DNA from: Pomphorhynchus laevis
Taxonomy: Eukaryota; Acanthocephala; Palaeacanthocephala; Echinorhynchida; Pomphorhynchidae
DNA length: 64,000 bases
NCBI GenBank assembly: GCA_012934845.2
Contig: WNNJ02000030.1
Span: 30,538 to 94,537, forward strand
Reading direction: 5' to 3'
In this document: positions 1 to 8,122 of the stretch, piece after piece
Layout: the number at the start of each line of letters is the position of its first letter
How positions within the stretch are numbered: the first letter of the stretch is position 1
Notes under the pieces: generated by a model
Told to the model about the DNA's origin: nothing
The model's database searches: none
What the model saw: the letters and a program-made list of their open reading frames with translations, nothing else
Position numbers and translations under genes: made by a program

Positions 1-409
1 TAACGGATTCTTGTCCGAGCCTAATCGGATATTAGCTTGTAAGTATAAGTTATACAGCTTATAAAATGTTTGTAAATGTCTATATTTTATTTATGCTTTA
101 AGTTAAACCGGAAAGCTAATGTAGATAATCGTAGTTCATAAAGCATTTATTTAATAAAAACGACATTGCTGTACAAAAGCCATGACTTCTTCCTTCAGTA
201 AATCATTTAATAAATGATTTAATTAAAATAATTTTCTAATTATCGAATTTAATTAATTTAATTGGATATTGCAAGCTGTTTTCCTAATTCCTTTTAACAA
301 GCGAGAAAACGTCTAGATTTATTACATATCAATTATGCTACAATACCTAAAATCCTCTACACCAGCTGCTAATTTCGAATTTTTGACAATAAAAATATTT
401 TTTTAATTT
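1..409. other. AT-rich sequence, probably the last intron of the AIFM1-like gene
   Basis: No open frame, RNA gene or repeat end that I can recognise. It precedes the minisatellite and the AIFM1-like last exon on the + strand, so it is most simply intronic. Confidence 0.4.
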
Positions 410-838
410 TCATAAATCTAGAATAACTTTGTACTCGAAAATAAAAATATTTTTTAATTTTTATAAATCTCGAATAACTTTGTACCAAATCGTTCTAAGT
501 AAAAAAAAGCCACTTGCTGGAGAAAATATTTTATTTTATTTCGTAAAATTAAATATAAATTACATCATAAATCTCGAATAACTTTGTACCAAATCGTTCT
601 AAGTAAAAAAAAGCCACTTGCTGGAGAAAATATTTTATTTTATTTCGTAAAATTAAATATAAATTATATCATAAATCTCGAATAACTTTGTACCAAATCG
701 TTCTAAGTAAAAAAAGCCACTTGCTGAAAAACATATTTAATTTTATTTCGTAAAATAAAATTACCGGAGAATTTTTAATAAAAAAACCACTTGCTGAAAA
801 AATATTTAATTTTATTTCGTAAAATAAAATTACCGGAG
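410..838 (+). repeat. Degenerate minisatellite abutting a splice acceptor
   Basis: A unit of about 104 bp (containing TCGAATAACTTTGTACCAAA and GCCACTTGCTGGAG) repeats from about 463, 567 and 670. It is followed by two shorter units of about 70 bp at about 717-786 and 787-838 that begin at CCACTTGCTGAAAA. Both short units end in the same TTACCGGAGAA stretch. The second one forms the acceptor side of the AIFM1-like exon, so the acceptor sequence itself lies inside the repeat and has an upstream look-alike. Related AT-rich pieces recur at 1,100-1,190. Confidence 0.8.
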
Positions 839-1075
839 AACGGATATCGGGCGATACTGTTTTATTACGTCAACGACAAAGTTGCAGGTATTGTCCTTTG
901 GGGCATTGTGGGAAACATTCGGATGACTCGACAGATTATCTCAGATCAGCGATACAAATCTGAAATTCAGGACCTGGCGATGCGAATTATGAGCTTTGAC
1001 GAAGATTACGGTACCAAAGAAACTGTTGAGGGAGATAAGGATTCGAATGAAGATATGGATGCCATCTTTACGTGA
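839..1075 (+). CDS. AIFM1: AIFM1-like apoptosis-inducing factor, C-terminal exon (partial gene)
   Basis: Seen: an open frame entering after CCGGAG and ending at TGA 1073-1075, reading NGYRAILFYYVNDKVAG then IVLWGIVGNIRMTRQII. Known: the C-terminal domain of animal AIFM1 (a mitochondrial FAD/NAD-binding oxidoreductase involved in respiratory complex assembly and in caspase-independent death) reads KGVIFYLRDKVVVGIVLW followed by an arginine and an II-x-D motif, and the alignment is good across this stretch. The tail after about residue 50 is longer than in the human protein and acidic (repeated E and D, ending EDMDAIFT). The exact exon start is uncertain because the acceptor lies in a tandem repeat; 839 follows the last AG. 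Upstream exons must lie left of the window. A paralogue such as AIFM3 is less likely but not excluded. Confidence 0.72.
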   Translation, partial: NGYRAILFYYVNDKVAGIVLWGIVGNIRMTRQIISDQRYKSEIQDLAMRIMSFDEDYGTKETVEGDKDSNEDMDAIFT

Positions 1076-2762
1076 CTTTATGGATTGCGTTTAACCTAAT
1101 TTTATAGCTGTTTCGTAAAATTAAATATAAATTATATTTAATTTTATAATATAAATTTTATTTCGTAAAAAATTAAAAATATTTAATTTCATTTCATATA
1201 ATGCATATGGTGGCACTTTATACAAATTATGCTAAAATATCTAAAAGCATGTACAGCTGCTAAACTCGAATATTTATAATTTTAGTAAATTATAACTTTG
1301 TACAAGACGTTCAAAATAAAAAAAATCTCAATGAAAAATAATTTCTCAATTTTACATAAAAACGTTATTAAATATATACTTGTCCCTTGATCCCATTTTA
1401 AAGTTCAGCTAGTTAGAATCAAATGATTATAACTTATAAATATAATTACAAATTATAATTTAATTTATATTAATCCAAGCAAATAGAAGTAACATAGTTG
1501 TGACATGTATTTAATTAAATTAAGTATACTTGCGTATAATTTAAATCATATCGTAAAAACGTATCACGCAGTATGATATTCCTTAGTTTATATCCTCATA
1601 TGAATTTGTTTCTTAAGCCTTTTTAACGATTCGCTGCTAAGATATCAGCGAACCATTACTCTGATCACACAAGTGAAATGCGGTCCCGAACTAGGCGTGT
1701 GTAACAAGCTCCGGACCATTGACCCGCTTTTGTGTGATAGATCAAAAAATTAGGTATCTGCGAAATATACTACTTTCTAGCTTATGGAGAATACATCCAG
1801 GTCAATACAAGTCAGAGTCAATAGCACTCTACATTAAGAAACAAAGACGAGTATGTAATGACCTAAATATATATAAAAGGATTCATGTTATGAATATCAC
1901 AACTAGTGCCACAACGACTTTATTATTTAAAAAAATAATTTCACCCGCAGACAATGCAATCAAATAAAAGCTAACTTTATGTGCTGATAATTAGAAGCAT
2001 TTCGTAACAAATATTACGCAAGTAAATATTAAAACAAATGTTAGCTTGTTTGAAAACTGATTAGTGTTGTTTAGCTTGCTTGAAAACTCTATATTTTTCT
2101 AGAATTCAATATTAAGTACTAAGAATAACGAATTGTTCATGCAACTTGTGATTATGAACAACATCGTTAGAATTTCAACGAAAGCAGAAAATATTATTAA
2201 ATATAATATGACCAAATCTTCAGTTGCTAATCTAAAAGTTTATCGCTAATGCGAAAATATCTGAGTTTTATTTTAAAAGCAACAGCGCATGTTGAGAATA
2301 TTATAATATTACATATATTAATATGTAATATTAATATAATATGATATAATATTAATATAATATGTAATATTAAAATATTACATATTATATTATAATATGT
2401 AATATTATAATGATGGACAATAAATCAAAATATATAAGGAGTCCATTTTGCGCAGCACCTTCGCCAAAATGGTTACTTCGCTTTTTCGGATTATCGACGT
2501 TGCGGCTTAAACCCGCGTCTTCTAGCCTCGCACCTTCGATGAGTTATTAGGTAAATAGTGTTTTGTGGGTCCACTAATTTTGTATAATTGTTGCATAATT
2601 AAAAAATACGTAAAATTAATTATTAAAATGTTATTGTTGCAGTGTGTTCGGACGTTTATATTAGAACCTCATTTATATTAGAACCACCATTTTAAAATTG
2701 ACCTCATTTTATAAGATAGAGTGATTTCGCTCATCAGTGATTTCGATAAAGTTGAATGATCA
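1076..2762. other. AT-rich intergenic sequence
   Basis: No gene that I can support. A frame of 82 codons at 1,719-1,967 has no recognisable motif. At 2,296-2,412 there is a run of AT palindromes built from TAATATTACATATTA-type words. At 2,443-2,474 CCATTTTG and CAAAATGG form an 8-bp inverted repeat in a locally GC-richer patch (2,440-2,545) of unknown meaning. Confidence 0.5.
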
Positions 2763-2805
2763 AACGTGTTATCTTCTAAAATTAATTACAAAAATGATTT
2801 GATTA
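2763..2805 (+). repeat. Left copy of a 43-bp perfect inverted repeat
   Basis: The 43 bases starting AACGTGTTATCTTCTAAAAT are the exact reverse complement of 5,328-5,370. Identity stops sharply on both sides of both copies, so this is a discrete repeat rather than a longer decayed duplication. Confidence 0.93.
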
Positions 2806-3016
2806 TACTAAAAAAGTCAATATATAACAAAACAGCTTTGGGTTTGAGTATATTGTCCATAAATCTAAACTATCAAGATTTCTTAACCGGACTAGAGCAG
2901 AGGTGACCCACACTTTTCAATGAAGCGCCAATTTCCCTTTCAGAGAATGCGCCAATTTTTTGTTGCAAGAACCCACACATTTTTCAAATATTTGCCCTCT
3001 TCAATCAAAAATGTTG

Positions 3017-3018
<2 letters not shown>

Positions 3019-3089
<71 letters not shown>
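3019..3089. repeat. (TA)n microsatellite, left border of the satellite array
   Basis: About 71 bases of uninterrupted alternating AT that end exactly where the first 390-bp unit begins. Confidence 0.97.
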
Positions 3090-3091
<2 letters not shown>

Positions 3092-4994
3092 CTCGTAACC
3101 AACGGATACGCATTTGTGCATATAAAGAATAACTAGAAGGTCTACACACGCAACAAGCCAGTAAAAACGCTTTCTGCACCTGAGTTTTGTTTAGCATCGT
3201 GAGGAATTGCTGGTGTCTTTATAGTTATCACAAAAGCAGTCGAAACGCACCCTAACCACTTCATCCGACTGACGATGACTGCTGGGTGGTTTGGGGCGTC
3301 TCGGAGTGATACATTAGACTGATGGAGCTGATGATCGAAGTCCAGTTTTGTAGCAACTCATATGGATTTAAAATCAATAGTAGCCTGTTTAGGCTCCTGG
3401 ACCACAGTTAAAAGCGATTTTTCGCACTACCAATTTATAAAAAAAGTATTCCTTTCGGAATCCTGTGAGAAATTCAGTGCCCTCGTAACCAACGGATACG
3501 CATTTGTGCATATAAAGAATAACTAGAAGGTCTACACACGCAACAAGCCAGTAAAAACGCTTTCTGCACCTGAGTTTTGTTTAGCATCGTGAGGAATTGC
3601 TGGTGTCTTTATAGTTATCACAAAAGCAGTCGAAACGCACCCTAACCACTTCATCCGACTGACGATGACTGCTGGGTGGTTTGGGGCGTCTCGGAGTGAT
3701 ACATTAGACTGATGGAGCTGATGATCGAAGTCCAGTTTTGTAGCAACTCATATGGATTTAAAATCAATAGTAGCCTGTTTAGGCTCCTGGACCACAGTTA
3801 CAAGCGATTTTTCGCATTACCAATTTATAAAAAAACGTATTCCTTTCGGAATCCTGTGAGAAATTCAGTGCCCTCGTAACCAACGGATACGCATTTGTGC
3901 ATATAAAGAATAACTAGAAGGTCTACACACGCAACAAGCCAGTAAAAACGCTTTCTGCACCTGAGTTTTGTTTAGCATCGTGAGGAATTGCTGGTGTCTT
4001 TATAGTTATCACAAAAGCAGTCGAAACGCACCCTAACCACTTCATCCGACTGACGATGACTGCTGGGTGGTTTGGGGCGTCTCGGAGTGATACATTAGAC
4101 TGATGGAGCTGATGATCGAAGTCCAGTTTTGTAGCAACTCATATGGATTTAAAATCAATAGTAGCCTGTTTAGGCTCCTGGACCACAGTTAAAAGCGATT
4201 TTTCGCACTACCAATTTATAAAAAAAAGTATTCCTTTCGGAATCCTGTGAGAAATTCAGTGCCCTCGTAACCAACGGATACGCATTTGTGCATATAAAGA
4301 ATAACTAGAAGGTCTACACACGCAACAAGCCAGTAAAAACGCTTTCTGCACCTGAGTTTTGTTTAGCATCGTGAGGAATTGCTGGTGTCTTTATAGTTAT
4401 CACAAAAGCAGTCGAAACGCACCCTAACCACTTCATCCGACTGACGATGACTGCTGGGTGGTTTGGGGCGTCTCGGAGTGATACATTAGACTGATGGAGC
4501 TGATGATCGAAGTCCAGTTTTGTAGCAACTCATATGGATTTAAAATCAATAGTAGCCTGTTTAGGCTCCTGGACCACAGTTAAAAGCGATTTTTCGCACT
4601 ACCAATTTATAAAAAAAGTATTCCTTTCGGAATCCTGTGAGAAATTCAGTGCCCTCGTAACCAACGGATACGCATTTGTGCATATAAAGAATAACTAGAA
4701 GGTCTACACACGCAACAAGCCAGTAAAAACGCTTTCTGCACCTGAGTTTTGTTTAGCATCGTGAGGAATTGCTGGTGTCTTTATAGTTATCACAAAAGCA
4801 GTCGAAACGCACCCTAACCACTTCATCCGACTGACGATGACTGCTGGGTGGTTTGGGGCGTCTCGGAGTGATACATTAGACTGATGGAGCTGATGATCGA
4901 AGTCCAGTTTTGTAGCAACTCATATGGATTTAAAATCAATAGTAGCCTGTTTAGGCTCCTGGACCACAGTTAAAAGCGATTTTTCGCACTACCA

Positions 4995-4998
<4 letters not shown>
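3090..4998 (+). repeat. Satellite: five tandem copies of a 390/391-bp unit
   Basis: Units start with CCCTCGTAACCAACGGATAC at 3,090, 3,480, 3,871, 4,262 and 4,652; the fifth stops short at about 4,998. Differences between units are a few single bases plus the length of one A-run (for example AAAAGCG versus CAAGCG near the unit end), so the array is young. Each unit holds palindromic words (ATTCCTTTCGGAAT; GCGATTTTTCGC) and no long open frame. I found no match to U1, U2, U5, U6 or 5S RNA signatures and no canonical Sm site. It is bounded by (TA)n on both sides. Confidence 0.97.

Positions 4999-5048
<50 letters not shown>
4999..5048. repeat. (TA)n microsatellite, right border of the satellite array
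   Basis: About 50 bases of alternating AT that begin inside the ACCAATTTAT word near the end of the fifth satellite unit, so that unit is truncated by the microsatellite. Confidence 0.97.
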
Positions 5049-5050
<2 letters not shown>

Positions 5051-5079
5051 AATCGGAATGAGACATGCTGGGTTGAAAT

Positions 5080-5110
5080 ATTTGTGAATGGTTTTAAGCC
5101 ATTCACAAAT
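5080..5110. repeat. 12-bp perfect hairpin
   Basis: ATTTGTGAATGG, a 7-base loop, then CCATTCACAAAT. It lies 46 bases past the stop of the minus-strand exon at 5,156-5,257, so it may sit in that gene's 3' untranslated region. Confidence 0.85.
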
Positions 5111-5155
5111 AAAATTTATAAGTGTTCTATTATGGATCCAAGAATTTTAAAATCA

Positions 5156-5257
5156 TCATTTCAAGTGTTCCCATAGTATTGTGGCTTCAGGATCACTTGT
5201 GTCGACAATAAGAGCTTTGTGTTTAAGAATATCATCAATAAACCCGACCGATTCCAA
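5156..5257 (-). CDS. C-terminal exon of an unrecognised host gene
   Basis: On the minus strand an acceptor (TTATTTTTGTAG) at 5,258-5,259 opens a 34-codon frame ending in TGA at 5,156-5,158. It begins LESVGFIDDILKHKALIV and ends EATILWEHLK. Composition is balanced and acidic, unlike the two other frames, one of which is also open but reads as low-information sequence. The phase into this exon is 0. The nearest minus-strand exon upstream (7,702-7,796) leaves in phase 1, so if both belong to one gene at least one exon between them is unseen. I do not recognise the protein. It is not the ABCF2 C-terminus, which lies at 8,123-8,236. Confidence 0.45.
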   Translation of the reverse strand: MESVGFIDDILKHKALIVDTSDPEATILWEHLK

Positions 5258-5327
5258 CTACAAAAATAAATAAGTAAATTAAATAAGTAATAAATAATAA
5301 TATAAATAAATAATAAATTTTTTTGTG

Positions 5328-5370
5328 TAATCAAATCATTTTTGTAATTAATTTTAGAAGATAACACGTT
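5328..5370 (-). repeat. Right copy of the 43-bp perfect inverted repeat
   Basis: Reverse complement of 2,763-2,805 without mismatch. It lies in the intron just upstream of the minus-strand exon at 5,156-5,257. Confidence 0.93.
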
Positions 5371-5820
5371 GGATCCACTGTTTGCCGATCATTATCCAAA
5401 CACACTTATCGTTTAAGGTTACACTTATCGTTTAATGGTTAAGGCGAAACTTGTCAAAATTTAAAATTAAAAAACTTAAATTACAAAACTAGCTAGCCTT
5501 ATGCAAAACATGTTGTTCAACAACATAATACAAAGTCATAAAGACAACTAAGCATTGAGAGTATCGACTGTTGTCAAAAAGAAACCATTAAGTCAAATCA
5601 AAACGAAAACATAGTCAAAAAGTACTATTACTAGTGACTTTCTTAATGAGCCCAAATCTTATTCGTGATTTAATCGATGTACAATGAATTTCGAATGCTT
5701 ACACATTTGAATTAATTATCTGCGATATTAAAATACAGTATTTGATAAAATTTGTGAAAACGACAGTTTTGATAAGTGATTGCGCTGACTAATTGTTAAA
5801 GAATAATGTTTTCTTTATTC

Positions 5821-6174
5821 AGAAATTGCTTCTACGTCCAGACATATCCATCCAGACAGTCAACGTGTCATGTGATGTCTATCACTGTCTAATCTGCAAC
5901 AGAAACAGTAACACCAAATATGTTTTCTTATAAATCATTGTGATAGATGCAAAATACGGTAGAAACAATTTATGACGGTTATTCGCTTATAATTACGAAT
6001 CCTCATCAAAAACAATCCACCTACTTGCAACAGAAGAAGACCCTTATGAAGCCTGTAGTGAGGAATACAGTTATGGATTTGCAGCCAAACCGCTTTGTAT
6101 GTTCGACACCTTTCCTGCAAAAGGGTTTTCCTCTGCAGCAAGCAGCTGGAAATGTCTTTAATTTGAGCCCTTAA
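5821..6174 (+). other. Coding-like island, function unknown
   Basis: Base composition rises above the surrounding AT-rich DNA. On the + strand an acceptor (TTTCTTTATTCAG, ending 5,820) leads into a 37-codon frame containing SCDVYHCLICNRNSNTKY. After a further acceptor-like TTGTGATAG a 75-codon frame runs 5,947-6,174, starting MQNTVETIYDGYSLIITNPH and ending AAGNVFNLSP. The gap between the two pieces would be an intron of only about 25 nt, too short to trust. The minus strand is also open here (5,935-6,141). I cannot tell a host 3' exon from a transposon remnant. Confidence 0.3.
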
Positions 6175-6175
6175 A

Positions 6176-6213
6176 ATGATGACTCATGACATCAACATGT
6201 TATGAGTCATCAT
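6176..6213. repeat. 12-bp perfect hairpin
   Basis: ATGATGACTCAT at 6,176-6,187 and its complement ATGAGTCATCAT at 6,202-6,213, just past the stop of the plus-strand frame that ends at 6,174. Confidence 0.85.
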
Positions 6214-6339
6214 GACACATTGATGTTATCAATTTTCGTGGCACCTTTATTATTTCCATTTTAAAAATTCGGAAACTTAAAATGTTTAATGGCTTTTCAA
6301 CTAATCACAAAGAAATACATCTTTAAGTATTGAAATAGT

Positions 6340-6640
6340 ATCAATCATCCATCCAGGTACCTAAGATCCGTTGCTTGACAAATGTCTTGAATGAGATAAA
6401 GTTAAATGCATAGGCAATTTCCCTAGGCAGTTCGTTCCAAATATTTAGACAGCGATGGGAAAATCTAGCAGCACTGGCCATTTCGAGTAAGGATACGCAA
6501 TGCAAAGGGTACTCATCTGCTGAATGAACTAACTACCATATCGCTATGAGATCTAGATAAAGCAATATTTTTGCTGTGGATTAATTTTAAGGAAGCTAAT
6601 CGGTCATCAAATGAACACGCATAATTAAAACATTATAAAG
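6340..6640 (-). mobile_element. Jockey-like LINE, 3' end fragment
   Basis: The minus strand reads LNIWNELPREIAYAF then FKTFVKQRILGTW, the same layout as MWNSLPEEIASALSLHLFKK at the C-terminus of the nearly complete copy at 48.6-52.2 kb. Only the last part of ORF2 is present and it is broken by frameshifts and stops. Confidence 0.7.
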
Positions 6641-6779
6641 TCTTTTTTTTATTAAATAAAATAATTATCGATTACTCTCATCCAAGTATAATTGACATTA
6701 TTGATATTAATTGGCGCATTTTATAATTAATAAAAATTTATTAAAATATAATTTAATTAAGAATAATAAAACTTGATTA

Positions 6780-7560
6780 AAATTTATTAATAAATACAAT
6801 TTACTATAAAAATACGTAAATCAGATAATTAGTTAATGTTAATATAATGTTCATATCTAGATATACACCTTCTGTATCATTTATATTGGTTTTCTTAAGA
6901 ATAAGGCTTTCTGGATAAATTTGTTCACTAATTGAATAAAAATTATTAGAATTAAATACACATATATCATCAATGTATCGAAACATATATTTCATATATT
7001 TATATTGTTTAAATTTAGTTTTTACACAGTTATGAACAAATTCATATTCTATAAAGCTTAAAAACAAGTCAGCTATAATTGGGCTACTATTACCACCCAT
7101 TGAAACACCTTTTACTTGTCTAAATATAGATGTCCCTACTTTTAAATAATTTTGATTTATCAAAATATTTAAGGATTCTATTTCTACAAATTCATATGAG
7201 GCAGCTACGCTCACCTTTAACCATATTATTAATTTATTTATTCCATACATAAACATTTTCTGTTAATGATTTTAAATTTATTCTTTATATTATTGTGTTG
7301 ATTTATATATTTTACTATTTTCTGCTTGATGTTATTTTTATAGTAACCTAGTTTAAAATATGCATCTATTAAATTATTTAAATGATTTTGAAGAAAGCCA
7401 ATATCATTACATATTGTTGCAATTCTTAAAATTTCATTATTTAATGTATTATATTTATATTATATGGGATATTATATTTATACTATCTTCAATATCAGTT
7501 TTGTTAAGAATAAGGCTTTCTGGATAAATTTGTTCAATAATTGAGTAAAAATACGTAAAT
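6780..7560 (-). mobile_element. Naiad-like Penelope element, two joined RT fragments
   Basis: On the minus strand, 7,256-6,804 encodes the RT palm: [20 protein letters not shown] then the catalytic [12 protein letters not shown]. The segment at 7,560-7,262 encodes the part that should follow it ([15 protein letters not shown]...[17 protein letters not shown]), yet on the minus strand it lies upstream. The order is therefore permuted: two separately truncated copies joined head to tail, or a tandem array that lost its middle. No GIY-YIG part is present here. Confidence 0.85.
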
Positions 7561-7701
7561 CAGAAAAGTAATTATTTTTCAAAAATTTATTAATGTATTA
7601 ATTATTTCACAAACGTATTTTTAAATACTTTTGTAAACTCCAAAGGTGCATAAACTTGGGTTTACTCATCAAAAATTCATAAAAATCACACTAATAAATA
7701 C

Positions 7702-7962
7702 CTTCAACAAATTCAGGGATATCACCCAAACCTCTAATCACAGCACTAATGTCATCGCATTCAGTAAAATTGATGTTGGATCCATGGATACAATTCCTAG
7801 GTTAATACACGATTAGTCGCTATATTGTGACTTGATGAACTACCTGCAATAAAGATTACAAGTATCTTTGTTAATTACTGGATCAGTTGCTGGTTGACCG
7901 CTTTCGATAGTAATAAGAAAAAGGCTGATACCACAGCAAAACCTAATGTTATTACCACACAT
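7702..7962 (-). CDS. Unrecognised Cys-rich protein, two N-terminal exons
   Basis: Exon 7,844-7,962 and exon 7,702-7,796 are joined by a 47-nt GT...AG intron (7,797-7,843) that keeps frame. From the ATG at 7,962-7,960 the protein reads MCGNNIRFCCGISLFLI, then TCNLYC spliced to RNCIHGSNINFTECDD and ending LGDIPEFVE before a GTATTT donor in phase 1. The first 20 residues carry a hydrophobic stretch that could be a short signal peptide or anchor. The frame is also open upstream of this ATG back to 7,987, so the true start may be further up. The gene begins only about 160 nt after the ABCF2 stop, on the same strand. The family is not recognised. The likely 3' exon is at 5,156-5,257. Confidence 0.5.
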
Positions 7963-8001
7963 GGCATAGAAGACATTGAGTAATTGTCTGAATTGCCGAA
8001 A

Positions 8002-8059
8002 TCATCTAAGGGAAAGTTATTCTCAACGGTTATTTAAGTAGAAGTAAAAGCTATTTATT
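8002..8059 (-). promoter_or_regulatory. ABCF2 polyadenylation signal followed by a strong 3' splice site
   Basis: AATAAA on the minus strand at 8,059-8,054 lies 64 nt past the ABCF2 stop. 46 nt further on, CTTTCCCTTAG ends at 8,006 and is directly followed by ATG, then by the Cys-rich gene. A poly(A) signal followed after tens of bases by a pyrimidine-rich AG is the layout of intercistronic regions in trans-splicing operons; an ordinary first-intron acceptor is equally possible. Confidence 0.45.
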
Positions 8060-8122
8060 AAATTGCACCAGTTAAAATTCACAAGCTTAATACTCGTTAA
8101 AATCAAAATAAAAGCAAACAGA

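Noticed and set aside
1640-1740. tRNA-like or transposon-end hairpin around GATCACACAAGTG
   Set aside because: The inverted match is short and imperfect, and no cloverleaf or terminal structure could be drawn.
1719-1967. 82-codon + frame as a gene
   Set aside because: No motif, no splice context and no composition change strong enough to support it.
2920-3197. Open frames through the (TA)n run on both strands
   Set aside because: They encode only alternating Tyr-Ile from the microsatellite.
3090-4998. CRISPR-like or RNA-gene array
   Set aside because: The repeats are directly adjacent with no spacers, and no snRNA, 5S or spliced-leader signature or canonical Sm site was found in the unit.
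5161-5367. 68-codon minus-strand frame beginning MLSSKINYKND
   Set aside because: It runs through the intron and reads low-complexity sequence. The spliced frame from the acceptor at 5,258 is more protein-like.
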